The notes: generated by a model not told the origin, from the sequence alone. 57,663 bases of DNA from Leyella stercorea (GCF_019052365.1 NZ_JAHQUY010000009.1:1-57663); one strand, 5' to 3'. Positions 7,022 through 15,212 are shown, counted from the stretch's first letter. Translations and numbers: made by a program.

Positions 7022-9298
7022 TTACTTCAACACCTTCACTACATTGCCGTCAGCGGTGCGAACGATGTTCAGACCCTTCTGAAGGCCGTTCAGACGTACG
7101 CCGTTGACGTTGTAAACCTCAACCTTGCCGTTCTGAGTGGTGGTGATGCCGTTGATGCCTGCTGCCGGCTTTGTACCGAACACTGCCTCTACGTTCATTG
7201 TAGCATCTTCGATTGTTACGGGGAGAGTCATCTTAGCGTAGAGCTTGCCGTCCTTGCTGTAAGCCTCGACGATCTTCACGTGCACCTTGTTGCCGAGAGC
7301 CTCAGCAATCTCAGCGCCGTTGGTGATGGCTGCGTCCTTCTCTACGGTGTAGAACACGTAGCCGTTCTTCTCAACGCCCGGTACGTCGGTGATTGTAACG
7401 TCGCCGATGAGGAGACCTGCGAACGAGAACTGGTTGAGCACGAAGGTGTACTTACCCTCGCTCTGCTTGATAACGTCGATGGTTGCCTCCTCAGGATCCT
7501 GCACTTCGCCATCAAGAGAGATGACGAGCTGGTCCTTGTAGGTGGTCTTCTCTACGTTTGTAGCCTTCTTGCCGAATGTAGCCTTCACGTTGATAGTCGC
7601 TTCGCCGAGTGTTACGGGGAGCGCCATCTCTGCGTAGAGCTTGCCGTTCTCGATTTCTGCGTTCATTGTGACATGCACCTTGTTGCCGAGCATCTCAGCG
7701 ATGTCAGCACCGTTAGTGATGGTAGCGTCCTTCTCTACGGTGAAGGTCTGCTTGCCGTCCTTCTCTACGCATGGCACGCCGCTGATTGTAACGTCGCCGA
7801 TAAGGATTTCGCCGAACGAGAACTTCGTCAGCACGAAGGTGTAGTTGTTGTTGCCCTCGCTGCATACGTCGATGCTTGCTTGCTCCGGCTCCTGATCCTC
7901 GCCGTTGAGGTTGATGAGGAGCTGGTCGGTGTATGTTGTCGGGCAAACTACGTTCACAACGTATGTGTGAGATGTCTGCAGGTCGGCAGATGTAACGGTC
8001 ACGTTGTATACGAGGTTGCCGCTACCGTCTGTCGGAGCGACAGCTTCTGACGCTACGAAAGCCGACTTAGCGTTTGTTGCGAACTCGAGCTTCTTGTCAG
8101 CGTCCTTTGTAGAGTAGACAGTGTAGCTGTACTTGTCGCTTGCGAAGCCCGGAACCTCTACGCCGCCAATCTTCAGAGAGGTGAGCTGTGAGTTGTAGAC
8201 AAGCTCGAGGTCATCGATGTAAAGCTCGTCAGGGGTGTCTACATCCTTTGAAGCCACACCCGGCTGGGCGTTTGTAGAAAGCGTTACGAGCATTGCCTTC
8301 GGGTCGAGCTTTGCATCCGTGTATGCGAACGGTACAGAGATGCGCTGCCAAACGTTGCCGTTCTCCGCGATCTTCTTATTCTGAGCCTTTGCCAACACAT
8401 TGGTGTATGTCTTGTCCTCCGGATCCTGATACTTGGTGCCGTCGGTGAGCACAGCCGAGAGGTTGGCGTAGGGATAGTTTTGCTTGTTGTCGGCAGAGAG
8501 TGCTCCCTGCTTGTACTTCACCCATACTGCGATAGAATCGGGCAAAGTGTTGATCGGGGCGTAGAACGGGTCGTTGTTCGAGTCTTTATCGGTACCGGCG
8601 GGATCGCTTGTAGCGTTGTTGGCTGGGTTTGTCGGCTTTATATGACCTGCGTAAAGACGACCGGTGGTGATAGTGCCGTTGGCAGGTACGCCGAGCACTT
8701 TGCTTGAAACGACCTTGACGCACTGTCCCTTAGCACCTGGGCGAACGTCCTTAGAGATAAATGTGTGGGTGTTTTTGCGCGCAGAAGCATACATACCAGA
8801 AGCGTGTGCGCTCATGAACGAGTGCCAGCCGTCCGGCTCATCGCTTGTGTTGCCGCTGTACTCAGCCTTGTGCCATGTCTCGAAGTCGGAACCGAGAAGC
8901 TGGCCGAGTGTGTAGCGTTTCTCGCCGAATGTACCCTGAGCATAGTAAGCTCCGTCGAGGTTGAGGTTGAACTTGGCTGTGATCTTGCCGTCTGCAACCT
9001 GACCGAGGAAGAACACGTCGTAGTCGCCGGCGTGCGCTGTTCCGTTGAGGAGCTGGAATTTGCCGACCTTTGACGACTTCACGCCGTCAAGAACAAGGTC
9101 GCTAACAGGTGCGCTGGTGGTGCCTACCTTGATAGTTGCGCCACTGATTGTCACCTTCACTGTCTTGCCGTCAGCGTTGTCGACAACGCTGATCTTACCG
9201 TTACCGTTCAGGTCTTTGCCGAACGAGCCGGTGAAATCGGCTGCCGCTGCCGAGAGACTCAGGGCAGCGGTAGCCATTGTAATAAATAATTTGTTCAT
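7022..9298 (-). CDS. Exported PCMD-type protein with calycin-like modules and T9SS-like tail
   Basis: This 758-residue protein has a signal peptide (MNKLFITMATAALSLSAAAA) and a small N-terminal calycin-like module (about 21-110). A PCMD (putative carbohydrate metabolism domain) jelly-roll region follows (about 112-375; SDFETWHKAEY opens it, ELYIDDLELVY closes it). Then come a cadherin-like beta sandwich (about 375-455) and two tandem calycin-like modules (about 460-590 and 590-715). These two are close paralogues: IGDVTISGVPCVEKDG against IGDVTITDVPGVEKNG. The shared tail ends the protein (VEVYNVNGVRLNGLQKG, NIVRTADGNVVKVLK). PCMD proteins are generally linked to surface glycan binding or processing, but the substrate is unknown. 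It starts 17 bases after the preceding stop codon. Confidence 0.75.
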   Translation of the reverse strand: MNKLFITMATAALSLSAAAADFTGSFGKDLNGNGKISVVDNADGKTVKVTISGATIKVGTTSAPVSDLVLDGVKSSKVGKFQLLNGTAHAGDYDVFFLGQVADGKITAKFNLNLDGAYYAQGTFGEKRYTLGQLLGSDFETWHKAEYSGNTSDEPDGWHSFMSAHASGMYASARKNTHTFISKDVRPGAKGQCVKVVSSKVLGVPANGTITTGRLYAGHIKPTNPANNATSDPAGTDKDSNNDPFYAPINTLPDSIAVWVKYKQGALSADNKQNYPYANLSAVLTDGTKYQDPEDKTYTNVLAKAQNKKIAENGNVWQRISVPFAYTDAKLDPKAMLVTLSTNAQPGVASKDVDTPDELYIDDLELVYNSQLTSLKIGGVEVPGFASDKYSYTVYSTKDADKKLEFATNAKSAFVASEAVAPTDGSGNLVYNVTVTSADLQTSHTYVVNVVCPTTYTDQLLINLNGEDQEPEQASIDVCSEGNNNYTFVLTKFSFGEILIGDVTISGVPCVEKDGKQTFTVEKDATITNGADIAEMLGNKVHVTMNAEIENGKLYAEMALPVTLGEATINVKATFGKKATNVEKTTYKDQLVISLDGEVQDPEEATIDVIKQSEGKYTFVLNQFSFAGLLIGDVTITDVPGVEKNGYVFYTVEKDAAITNGAEIAEALGNKVHVKIVEAYSKDGKLYAKMTLPVTIEDATMNVEAVFGTKPAAGINGITTTQNGKVEVYNVNGVRLNGLQKGLNIVRTADGNVVKVLK

Positions 9299-9314
9299 CT
9301 ATTATTAATTAAAA

Positions 9315-10739
9315 TTACTTCTTCAGAACCTTCAGCGTTCTGCCGTCGGCTGTGCGCACGATGTTCACGCCGCGCTGGAGAGAAGTAACTTTCGCACCAG
9401 TGAGTGTGTAGATGTGCTTAACGGTGCCGTCAGCAGCTACTACTGTGTTTACAGAAGTTGCTGTCGGGTCGTAGTTGAATGTGTAAGCAACAGACTCGCC
9501 CCAGTTGTCGATGACGAACCTACCAGTGCAGCTTGTCACCTTCTTATCTGCGTCGAAGCCTACGATAAACTCGAGATCGGTGTAGTCGACCTCTGTGTAA
9601 GACGGGTGTGCAGCTGTTGTCTTAGCCACGCCCTTCTTGCTTGCAAACTTAGCCTCGCTGTCGTTGCCTGTGCGTGCAACGCCCTCGAACGAAACGGTGT
9701 TGAGACCGATGCCGTTAGGAATAGCTACGTTAGAGAACGAGAGTGTATATACGTTTTCTGCTGTCTCTGTGAATGTGAGTGTATTCACTACGTTATTAGT
9801 GAAATCGCCGTCGTCTGTTACGGTGTAACCAACGAGGCCACCTCCTACAGAGAACGGACCTGCCGGAACGAACGGCTCCTGATAGTTGAACCATGCTGTG
9901 AGCTTGAACGCAGGCTCGTCCTCGTCTGTGAACACGATTGTAGCAGAGAGGTCGCCGCTCTCGTCGATCTTAGCCTCAACGTTTGCCATGAGCTTTGTGT
10001 AGCCGAGGTAGAAGTCAGGAAGGTCTGTGATGTCCGGCTCTACTGTGCCAGTGTATACCACCTCGCCGTTTACTTCCTTCTTCTCAAGACCCTTGAACAT
10101 AACGCCTGACATTGAGCCCTTCTCTGTGTCGATGTGCTCGATTTCGAGGCTGTGTACGCCGTCGCTCCACTCGCAAACCTTTGCTAATACGTTAGGATAC
10201 TTAACTTTGCCAGCCTGACCGCCTTCTAATACAGAAACTACGTCAGCAGTGAACTGCTCTGTGTCGGTGATTGTCGGCTTGTCGTCGCCGCCAGTGCTGC
10301 CACCGCCGCTGCTTGTGCGCTTGCCTTCAAACACTACGTTTCTGTACTCCTTGGTCGTGTTAACCTGGAAGTACTTGAATGTGATGTAGATCTTCTCGTC
10401 GTCGATTACAGACTTGCCGAGAGCGTCAGACAACTCGAAATAGTATTTTGTAGCTGCGCCGATGTTGCCGCCTTCGTTAGAGAAGGTGAAGCTGTTGCCG
10501 CCTGCCCACTTATAGTTCTCGATTCCGGCGAATGTACACTTGCCGAAGTCGTCGTTGCCGAAGATTACGCTCTCGAACACGAGTGTGTACTTGCCGCCTT
10601 CGCCCTGGGTTACGGCTACGGTTGTTTCATAATCGTTAAAGTCATTCACCTTTGAGTGGAATGTTCCTTTGTAATACTGCTGGGCAGACACACATACTGT
10701 CGCCATCAAAAGGACTAACAGAGTAAAGATTTTTTTCAT
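9315..10739 (-). CDS. Exported protein of three calycin-like modules with T9SS-like tail
   Basis: At 474 residues: signal peptide (MKKIFTLLVLLMATVCVSAQ), three consecutive beta-barrel-like modules (about 20-145, 160-295 and 295-430), a Gly/Ser linker (SSGGGSTGGDD) after the first, and the shared tail (HIYTLTGAKVTSLQRG, NIVRTADGRTLKVLKK). No catalytic motif was seen, so a binding or structural surface role is more likely. It is co-directional and tightly spaced with the 758-residue gene. The gap upstream of it (10740-10903) holds simple repeats. Confidence 0.7.
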   Translation of the reverse strand: MKKIFTLLVLLMATVCVSAQQYYKGTFHSKVNDFNDYETTVAVTQGEGGKYTLVFESVIFGNDDFGKCTFAGIENYKWAGGNSFTFSNEGGNIGAATKYYFELSDALGKSVIDDEKIYITFKYFQVNTTKEYRNVVFEGKRTSSGGGSTGGDDKPTITDTEQFTADVVSVLEGGQAGKVKYPNVLAKVCEWSDGVHSLEIEHIDTEKGSMSGVMFKGLEKKEVNGEVVYTGTVEPDITDLPDFYLGYTKLMANVEAKIDESGDLSATIVFTDEDEPAFKLTAWFNYQEPFVPAGPFSVGGGLVGYTVTDDGDFTNNVVNTLTFTETAENVYTLSFSNVAIPNGIGLNTVSFEGVARTGNDSEAKFASKKGVAKTTAAHPSYTEVDYTDLEFIVGFDADKKVTSCTGRFVIDNWGESVAYTFNYDPTATSVNTVVAADGTVKHIYTLTGAKVTSLQRGVNIVRTADGRTLKVLKK

Positions 10740-10774
10740 AAGCTTGTTATTTGTTTTTAGGTTTAATAATTATT

Positions 10775-10900
10775 GTTGTTATGGTGAGGTGGTGAGGTGG
10801 TGAGATGTGATGGTGAGGTGGTGTATGGTGTGGTGGTGAGATTTGCCATTAAGCAGTAAACTAATGTCAACATCTCAACACATCAACATCTCAACACATC
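10775..10900. repeat. Simple repeats: GGTGAGGT-type and CAACATCTCAACACAT-type
   Basis: About 10780-10842 is a run of GTGGTGAGGTGGTGAGATG-like units. About 10866-10900 holds two copies of ATCAACATCTCAACAC. Both lie between the beta-barrel gene and the three-module gene, in the mRNA if these are co-transcribed. Such arrays change length easily. No promoter box was seen in the gap. Confidence 0.7.
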
Positions 10901-10903
10901 AAC

Positions 10904-11659
10904 CTACTTGAGCTTGTACAGCACACCGAGCGTAGCATACACGGGGTACATTGTCTGCTCGATAGTCTTGAACTTCTCGCGGAACACGCCCGACATACCC
11001 CACTGCACATCGGCGTATGCGCCGAAGTGCTGCGAGAAGTACCAGTCGGCACCGAAGTCGAAGCCGAAGTGCCAGTGGCGCATATCGCTCGAGAAGTCGT
11101 AGTCGCCGCGCTCACCCTCGTTATGTCCGAGCTCCACCTTCTGACCAGTCGGGTCGCCCTCGCGCAGATAGCCGTCGTAGGCGTAGCCGGTGAACTCGTT
11201 GTTAAGAGCGTAAGAGAAGTAGGGACCGAACTTCAGTCGCACTGCGTCCGACACGCTGAACGTAGCCTGCAGAGGCAGCGTTATGACGAGCTGCTTTGCA
11301 TTCGTAACGACATTGCCCGTGAAGAGTCCGCTCAGCGACTCGCTGCCCTGGCGCATCTCCATTGAATAGCTCTTCACGCGAGCGTCGGTCTCCATCGCCT
11401 TTGTCTGGAAATGGAAGCCTGCCATCATGCCCCACTTCTCGGTGAGCGGCTTGTAGGCGTCGAGTGCTATGGTGAAGCTGGGTTTCGGCGTGTAGCTATT
11501 GAGACCGCGTATGGAAGCGGGCATGCCCATCGGCATTGTGCCGCCGATATTGTAGCCGAGACGAGCCTGATAGCAAAGGTTGTCGAATATTCCGATTGCC
11601 GACGCGCCCTGCGCGCCGAAGAGCAGCGCGAAGGCTGCGGCTATTATTGATTTCTTCAT
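10904..11659 (-). CDS. Outer-membrane beta-barrel (porin-like) protein
   Basis: This 251-residue protein has a signal peptide ending near ALLFGAQGASA. Alternating amphipathic strands follow, such as KLFGPYFSYAL-like and HWHFGFDFGADWYF segments. It ends in YATLGVLYKLK, a terminal strand typical of Bacteroidetes 8-stranded barrels. It begins 12 bases after the PCMD lipoprotein gene stops, so the two are probably translated from one mRNA. It may provide the outer-membrane partner of the surface proteins downstream, which is inference from gene order only. Confidence 0.75.
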   Translation of the reverse strand: MKKSIIAAAFALLFGAQGASAIGIFDNLCYQARLGYNIGGTMPMGMPASIRGLNSYTPKPSFTIALDAYKPLTEKWGMMAGFHFQTKAMETDARVKSYSMEMRQGSESLSGLFTGNVVTNAKQLVITLPLQATFSVSDAVRLKFGPYFSYALNNEFTGYAYDGYLREGDPTGQKVELGHNEGERGDYDFSSDMRHWHFGFDFGADWYFSQHFGAYADVQWGMSGVFREKFKTIEQTMYPVYATLGVLYKLK

Positions 11660-11671
11660 TTGCTTGTTTCC

Positions 11672-12856
11672 TTACTTCTTGTATGCAATACTTACCTTGT
11701 CGATGAGCAGCGTGCTGCCCACTGCACCCTGGAAGGCTGCGCCTTCGATGCTCGATGTGAACACTACTGCCATGCTGTAGCCGTAGTTGGCGAGTATGGC
11801 GGGGTCGAGTTCGCCGCAGTAGTTGAAGTCGACGGAGAAGTTCTTCCATCCGCCTTCGGTCTTCACGACGTTAGGCACGCGAGCCAGCGCCACAATCTGC
11901 GGAGATGTGAGCACGTTGTCGCCGGTGAGGTAGAACGACTTGCCCTCGCTGTCTACGTTGCGGAACACTACGGCGTAGATGTCGCCCTGGTCGATGCGGT
12001 CTTCTACCACCTTGCCCGACTTGTCCTTGAACACTTCGCCCGGCGTGTACTGGTAGTAGCCTGCGAGCGTCACGGGGCGATAGTTTATCTGGTTGTACGA
12101 GCCCTCGCCGAAGTGTGTAGCCTTAAGCGGCGCCTTGGTAGCCGACTTCGAGTCGAACACGCCGGTGAAGAGGTTGCCGGCTGCGATGCGCATGTTCACT
12201 ACCACGCCGAACGGACCGGTATCGCTTGTCACGAGCTTGACGCCTGCTCCGTCGTAGCCCTCTGCGAGAGGTGTAGACGGATACTGGTCGGGCGTAGCAG
12301 ATCCCTTCGCAATCTTGAAGCCGGGGTTGCCGGTTGCCCAGTTAGAGCCGTTCTCGTAGTCGCTCCACACATAGAACTTAGACGATGCGGGGTCGAGGAA
12401 GTAGTTCTCGAAGTTGTAGTTTACGTAGCCGAACTGCTCCTCCGGCTTGCCCGGATCGGGGGTGGTACCTGCATCCGTCGCCTTTATGAAGACGCGGTAT
12501 GTGCGGTTGTACTGTCCGTCTTCTGACGTCACGACGTATGTCACGGGGCCGTCTGCGAAGTTCTGCACCGAACCGTTCTCCGGAGCGATTGTCGCTCCGT
12601 CAGTTACCTTGAAGTATACCGGCAAGGCTGTAACATCGCTGTTAGGGCGCAGGTCGGGGAAGATAAGATCGGTCTTTGTCGACTCGATATCCGGGAGTTC
12701 GGCATTGGACGGCTGGAAGAACACCTCGTCGGGGTTGTCCACCTGAATCCATGCCTTTTCTATGTCGCACTCGTTGTTGAGCGCTTCATCCTTGAAACAA
12801 GATGTGAGTGTCGTAGCAAATGCCACGACAGCAATTAGTGAGAATGGCTTTACCAT
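11672..12856 (-). CDS. PCMD-domain lipoprotein
   Basis: A 394-residue lipoprotein: the signal peptide ends in the lipobox LTSC (C20), followed by FKDEALNNECDIEKA. An Ig-like region (about 25-130, with TYVVTSEDGQYNRTYRVFIKA) precedes a C-terminal PCMD domain (about 140-394) that opens with YNFENYFLDP and ends with TLLIDKVSIAYKK. Bacteroidetes lipoproteins of this class usually sit on the cell surface and bind or process glycans. It is the first gene of the minus-strand cluster, behind a good promoter (12959-12990) and a structured leader. Confidence 0.8.
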   Translation of the reverse strand: MVKPFSLIAVVAFATTLTSCFKDEALNNECDIEKAWIQVDNPDEVFFQPSNAELPDIESTKTDLIFPDLRPNSDVTALPVYFKVTDGATIAPENGSVQNFADGPVTYVVTSEDGQYNRTYRVFIKATDAGTTPDPGKPEEQFGYVNYNFENYFLDPASSKFYVWSDYENGSNWATGNPGFKIAKGSATPDQYPSTPLAEGYDGAGVKLVTSDTGPFGVVVNMRIAAGNLFTGVFDSKSATKAPLKATHFGEGSYNQINYRPVTLAGYYQYTPGEVFKDKSGKVVEDRIDQGDIYAVVFRNVDSEGKSFYLTGDNVLTSPQIVALARVPNVVKTEGGWKNFSVDFNYCGELDPAILANYGYSMAVVFTSSIEGAAFQGAVGSTLLIDKVSIAYKK

Positions 12857-12883
12857 TAATATTTCTGTTTTGATTTATTATAT

Positions 12884-12927
12884 ATAGGTGGCGCAATCGT
12901 TTTCCGCCACATCGTAAAGTCGCCTAT
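12884..12927 (-). promoter_or_regulatory. Structured 5' leader of the PCMD operon
   Basis: In the roughly 95-base leader, GTGGCG pairs with CGCCAC (12888-12910) around an 11-base loop. ATAG (12924-12927 on the minus strand) can extend the stem with CTAT (12884-12887), leaving a 13-base bulge. The hairpin is 28 bases before the start codon. No known riboswitch is recognised. Confidence 0.4.
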
Positions 12928-12958
12928 GTGCTTGAATTTTAGAAAGCTATATTCGGTG

Positions 12959-12990
12959 CAAAGTTCGGCAAAAAAAGCGACAGAGCCAAA
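12959..12990 (-). promoter_or_regulatory. Promoter of the exported-protein cluster
   Basis: TTTG at 12987-12990, a 20-base spacer and GAACTTTG at 12959-12966 match the Bacteroidetes consensus with one change in the -7 box (G for T). Confidence 0.55.
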
Positions 12991-13073
12991 AAAAAGCCCG
13001 AAAATCTACCCTCTCGCACTAAAAAACGGAAATATATTGAACCTTTTGACAAGATGTAAACCCATTCGTGCCA

Positions 13074-13101
13074 TTTGTTTGTAAAAGTTTGAGTAACTTT
13101 G
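13074..13101 (+). promoter_or_regulatory. Promoter of the DUF4250-MATE pair
   Basis: TAACTTTG (13094-13101) is a perfect -7 box, with TTTG (13074-13077) 16 bases upstream. It precedes the DUF4250 start codon by 43 bases. Confidence 0.65.
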
Positions 13102-13144
13102 CACTCTGAATTTTATCAGGTAACTATTATTTAATCAGATTATT

Positions 13145-13324
13145 ATGCTTGGATTACCCAAAGACCCGATGATGCTCTTCAGCGTCATCAATGCGCACTT
13201 GCGCGACACTTACCCCTCGCTCGACGCTTTATGCGACGACCTCCACGTAGAAAAACAACAGATTATTGACCAACTGGCAGCTGTCGGATATGAATACAAC
13301 GAAGACAAAAACAAATTCTGGTAA
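13145..13324 (+). CDS. DUF4250 small protein
   Basis: The frame ATG 13145 to TAA 13324 encodes 59 residues beginning MLGLPKDPMMLFSVINAHLR and ending YNEDKNKFW. The LPKDP..L.S..N..LRD pattern is typical of the small DUF4250 family, predicted to be helical with a winged-helix-like size. Its function is unknown. It sits behind its own promoter and its 3' end overlaps the start of the MATE gene in another frame, suggesting translational coupling. Confidence 0.85.
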   Translation: MLGLPKDPMMLFSVINAHLRDTYPSLDALCDDLHVEKQQIIDQLAAVGYEYNEDKNKFW

Positions 13325-14648
13325 CAGCACGATAAGCATGGGGCAGCACTACCGCACGCTGCTCTCCATCGGCATCCCTATCATGATAGGTCAGATGGGT
13401 ATGATTGTGCTTAGCTTTGCGGACACGATGATGGTGGGCCATCACAGCACGACGGAGCTTGGCGCTGCGTCGTTCGTCAACAACATCATGAACCTTGCCA
13501 TCATCACCGGCACGGGCTTCTCTTACGGACTGACGCCTATAGTGGGCGCGCTCTTCGGACGCGGCGAACATGCCGGAGCGGGTCAGGCGCTGCGCTGCTC
13601 GCTGCTTACGAACACGCTGGCGGCGGTGGCGATGATGACTGTGCTGCTGGTGCTCTTCTTCAATCTGGGCAACATCGGACAGCCGGAGGAACTGCTCGGC
13701 TACATGCGTCCTTACTATATGGTGCTGTTTGCATCGCTGCCGTTCGTGATGCTGTTCAACGCCTTCAAGCAGTTTACGGACAGTATCACGCTGACGCGCA
13801 CGTCGATGTGGATTCTGCTCTCGGGCAACCTGCTGAACATCGTCGGCAACTACATATTCATCTACGGTAAGTGCGGTTCGCCCGAGATGGGCGTAATCGG
13901 TGCGGGCGTGTCTACGCTGCTCTCGCGTATAATAATGGTGGTGGTGTTCGCCACGGTGTTCCTGCGCGCACGCCGCTTCGCTTCATACAGAGAGGGCTTC
14001 TTCCGTCTGGGCTGGTCGCGCGACTTGCTGCGCCGCCTCGGCTCGCTCGGCACGCCTATAGCGCTGGAGATGGGCATGGAGACGGCGTCGTTCTCGCTCT
14101 CTATCATCATGGTGGGATGGCTCGGCACGATAGCCTTGGCGTCGCATCAGGTGATGTCTACCATCTCGCAGTTCACGTTCATGGTCTACTACGGACTGGG
14201 TGCTGCGGTGGCTGTGCGCACGAGCTACTTCCACGGACAGCACGACGTGCAGAACGTGCGCCACACGGTGACGGCGGGTCTGCGTCTTATGGTGATGCTC
14301 GAGGTGGTGCTCGGCGGCATCATCTTCCTGCTGCGCAACCATATCGGCGGATGGTTTACAGACAGCGCCGAGGTGTCGGCGGGTGTGCTCTCGCTGCTCC
14401 TGCCGTTCTTCATCTACCAGTTCGGCGACGGCATGCAGATAAACTACGCGAACGCGCTGCGCGGCATCGCCGACGTGAAGCCGCTGATGCTGATTGCGTT
14501 CATCGCCTTCTTCGTCATCTCGCTGCCCGTTGGCTATCTCTGCGGATTCGTGCTGGGCTACGGACTGATGGGCGTGTGGATGGCGTTCCCGTTCGGACTG
14601 ACGTCGGCGGGCGTGATGATGTGGTGGAGATTCAGAAAATACAAATAG
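13290..14648 (+). CDS. MATE-family multidrug/cation antiporter
   Basis: About 452 residues with twelve hydrophobic segments in two halves, starting at GIPIMIGQMGMIVLSFADTM, the usual first MATE helix. Family members export drugs or metabolites across the inner membrane using Na+ or H+ gradients. The substrate cannot be read from sequence. The start at 13290 overlaps the DUF4250 gene by 35 bases. An ATG at 13338 (MGQHYRT) avoids the overlap and keeps every helix, so it is an equally plausible start. A hairpin follows the stop codon. Confidence 0.88.
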   Translation: MNTTKTKTNSGNSTISMGQHYRTLLSIGIPIMIGQMGMIVLSFADTMMVGHHSTTELGAASFVNNIMNLAIITGTGFSYGLTPIVGALFGRGEHAGAGQALRCSLLTNTLAAVAMMTVLLVLFFNLGNIGQPEELLGYMRPYYMVLFASLPFVMLFNAFKQFTDSITLTRTSMWILLSGNLLNIVGNYIFIYGKCGSPEMGVIGAGVSTLLSRIIMVVVFATVFLRARRFASYREGFFRLGWSRDLLRRLGSLGTPIALEMGMETASFSLSIIMVGWLGTIALASHQVMSTISQFTFMVYYGLGAAVAVRTSYFHGQHDVQNVRHTVTAGLRLMVMLEVVLGGIIFLLRNHIGGWFTDSAEVSAGVLSLLLPFFIYQFGDGMQINYANALRGIADVKPLMLIAFIAFFVISLPVGYLCGFVLGYGLMGVWMAFPFGLTSAGVMMWWRFRKYK

Positions 14649-14649
14649 A

Positions 14650-14688
14650 GTTGCTTTAGTAGCGGAGGTCTCCGGTCTCCGCAGCAAC
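14650..14688 (+). terminator. Hairpin after the MATE gene
   Basis: GTTGCT pairs with AGCAAC, enclosing GCGGAG and CTCCGC. It directly follows the stop codon and precedes TAAAAAGC. It probably ends or protects the MATE mRNA. The T-run is weak. Confidence 0.45.
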
Positions 14689-14725
14689 TAAAAAGCAGCC
14701 TCAAAAAAAATATGCCCAAATAGGG

Positions 14726-14803
14726 GGTGCAGTGGTCTCCACTGCACCAACCAAGCAAGAAGTGCACCAATAGCTTGGTTGGTGCAGCAGAGACTGCTGC
14801 ACC
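14726..14803. repeat. Inverted pair of GGTGCA palindromes with altered, self-compensated stems
   Basis: The left copy (14726-14748) is GGTGCAGTGG, TCT, CCACTGCACC. The right copy (14781-14803) is GGTGCAGCAG, AGA, CTGCTGCACC. Both differ from the common CACTTG stem, yet every change is matched on the other arm. The spacer holds AACCAAGC and GCTTGGTT, which can also pair, giving a three-hairpin structure. Confidence 0.85.
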
Positions 14804-14812
14804 CCCTAACAG

Positions 14813-14848
14813 AAAAAGCCTCGCAAGTGAAAACTTGCGAGGCTTTTT
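14813..14848 (-). terminator. Terminator of the tRNA-Asn transcript
   Basis: A perfect stem, AAAGCCTCGCAAGT with ACTTGCGAGGCTTT around a 4-base loop, flanked by A and T runs. It lies just beyond the 3' end of the second tRNA-Asn gene in the minus-strand direction. Confidence 0.85.
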
Positions 14849-14854
14849 AAATGG

Positions 14855-14928
14855 CGCTTCAAGATGGACTTGAACCAACGACCCCCTGATTAACAGTCAG
14901 GTGCTCTAACCAACTGAGCTATTGAAGC
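14855..14928 (-). tRNA. tRNA-Asn (GTT), promoter-distal copy
   Basis: A 74-base cloverleaf: acceptor GCTTCAA/TTGAAGC, D-stem GCTC/GAGC, anticodon stem CCTGA/TCAGG with loop CTGTTAA (anticodon GTT), T-loop TTCAAGT and discriminator G. The T-stem GTTGG/CCATC has one T-T mismatch, shared with the other copy. The three bases after the discriminator are CCA in this copy. Confidence 0.92.
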
Positions 14929-14941
14929 AATCCGATGTTTG

Positions 14942-15015
14942 CGCTTCAAGATGGACTTGAACCAACGACCCCCTGATTAACAGTCAGGTGCTCTAACCAA
15001 CTGAGCTATTGAAGC
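14942..15015 (-). tRNA. tRNA-Asn (GTT), promoter-proximal copy
   Basis: Identical over all 74 bases to the neighbouring gene, 13 bases away. The sequence after the discriminator is CAA, so CCA must be added enzymatically. Together with the promoter at 15058-15087 and the terminator at 14813-14848 it forms a two-tRNA transcript. Confidence 0.92.
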
Positions 15016-15057
15016 ATTTTTCTTGTGACAACTTGGCTTGTTGTCTGATTGCGGATG

Positions 15058-15087
15058 CAAAGGTAATAAGTTTTTCCGTAACTCAAA
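15058..15087 (-). promoter_or_regulatory. Promoter of the tRNA-Asn pair
   Basis: TTTG (15084-15087), an 18-base spacer and TACCTTTG (15058-15065) match the consensus. The start would be about 35 bases before the first tRNA. Confidence 0.7.
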
Positions 15088-15212
15088 AATTTTTCAGCAT
15101 TTTTTTGTTATAATATGGCAAAAAAATTAAAAATGGGGCTGTTTTGCTGACACAGAAAGGTGTGCGGGCTTAAAAACTCTACATTATTTATATGTATTTG
15201 GCGTTAATGTTG

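Noticed and set aside
12884..12927. Known riboswitch in the PCMD leader
   Set aside because: The fold is a single bulged hairpin and lacks the conserved core of any riboswitch I know.
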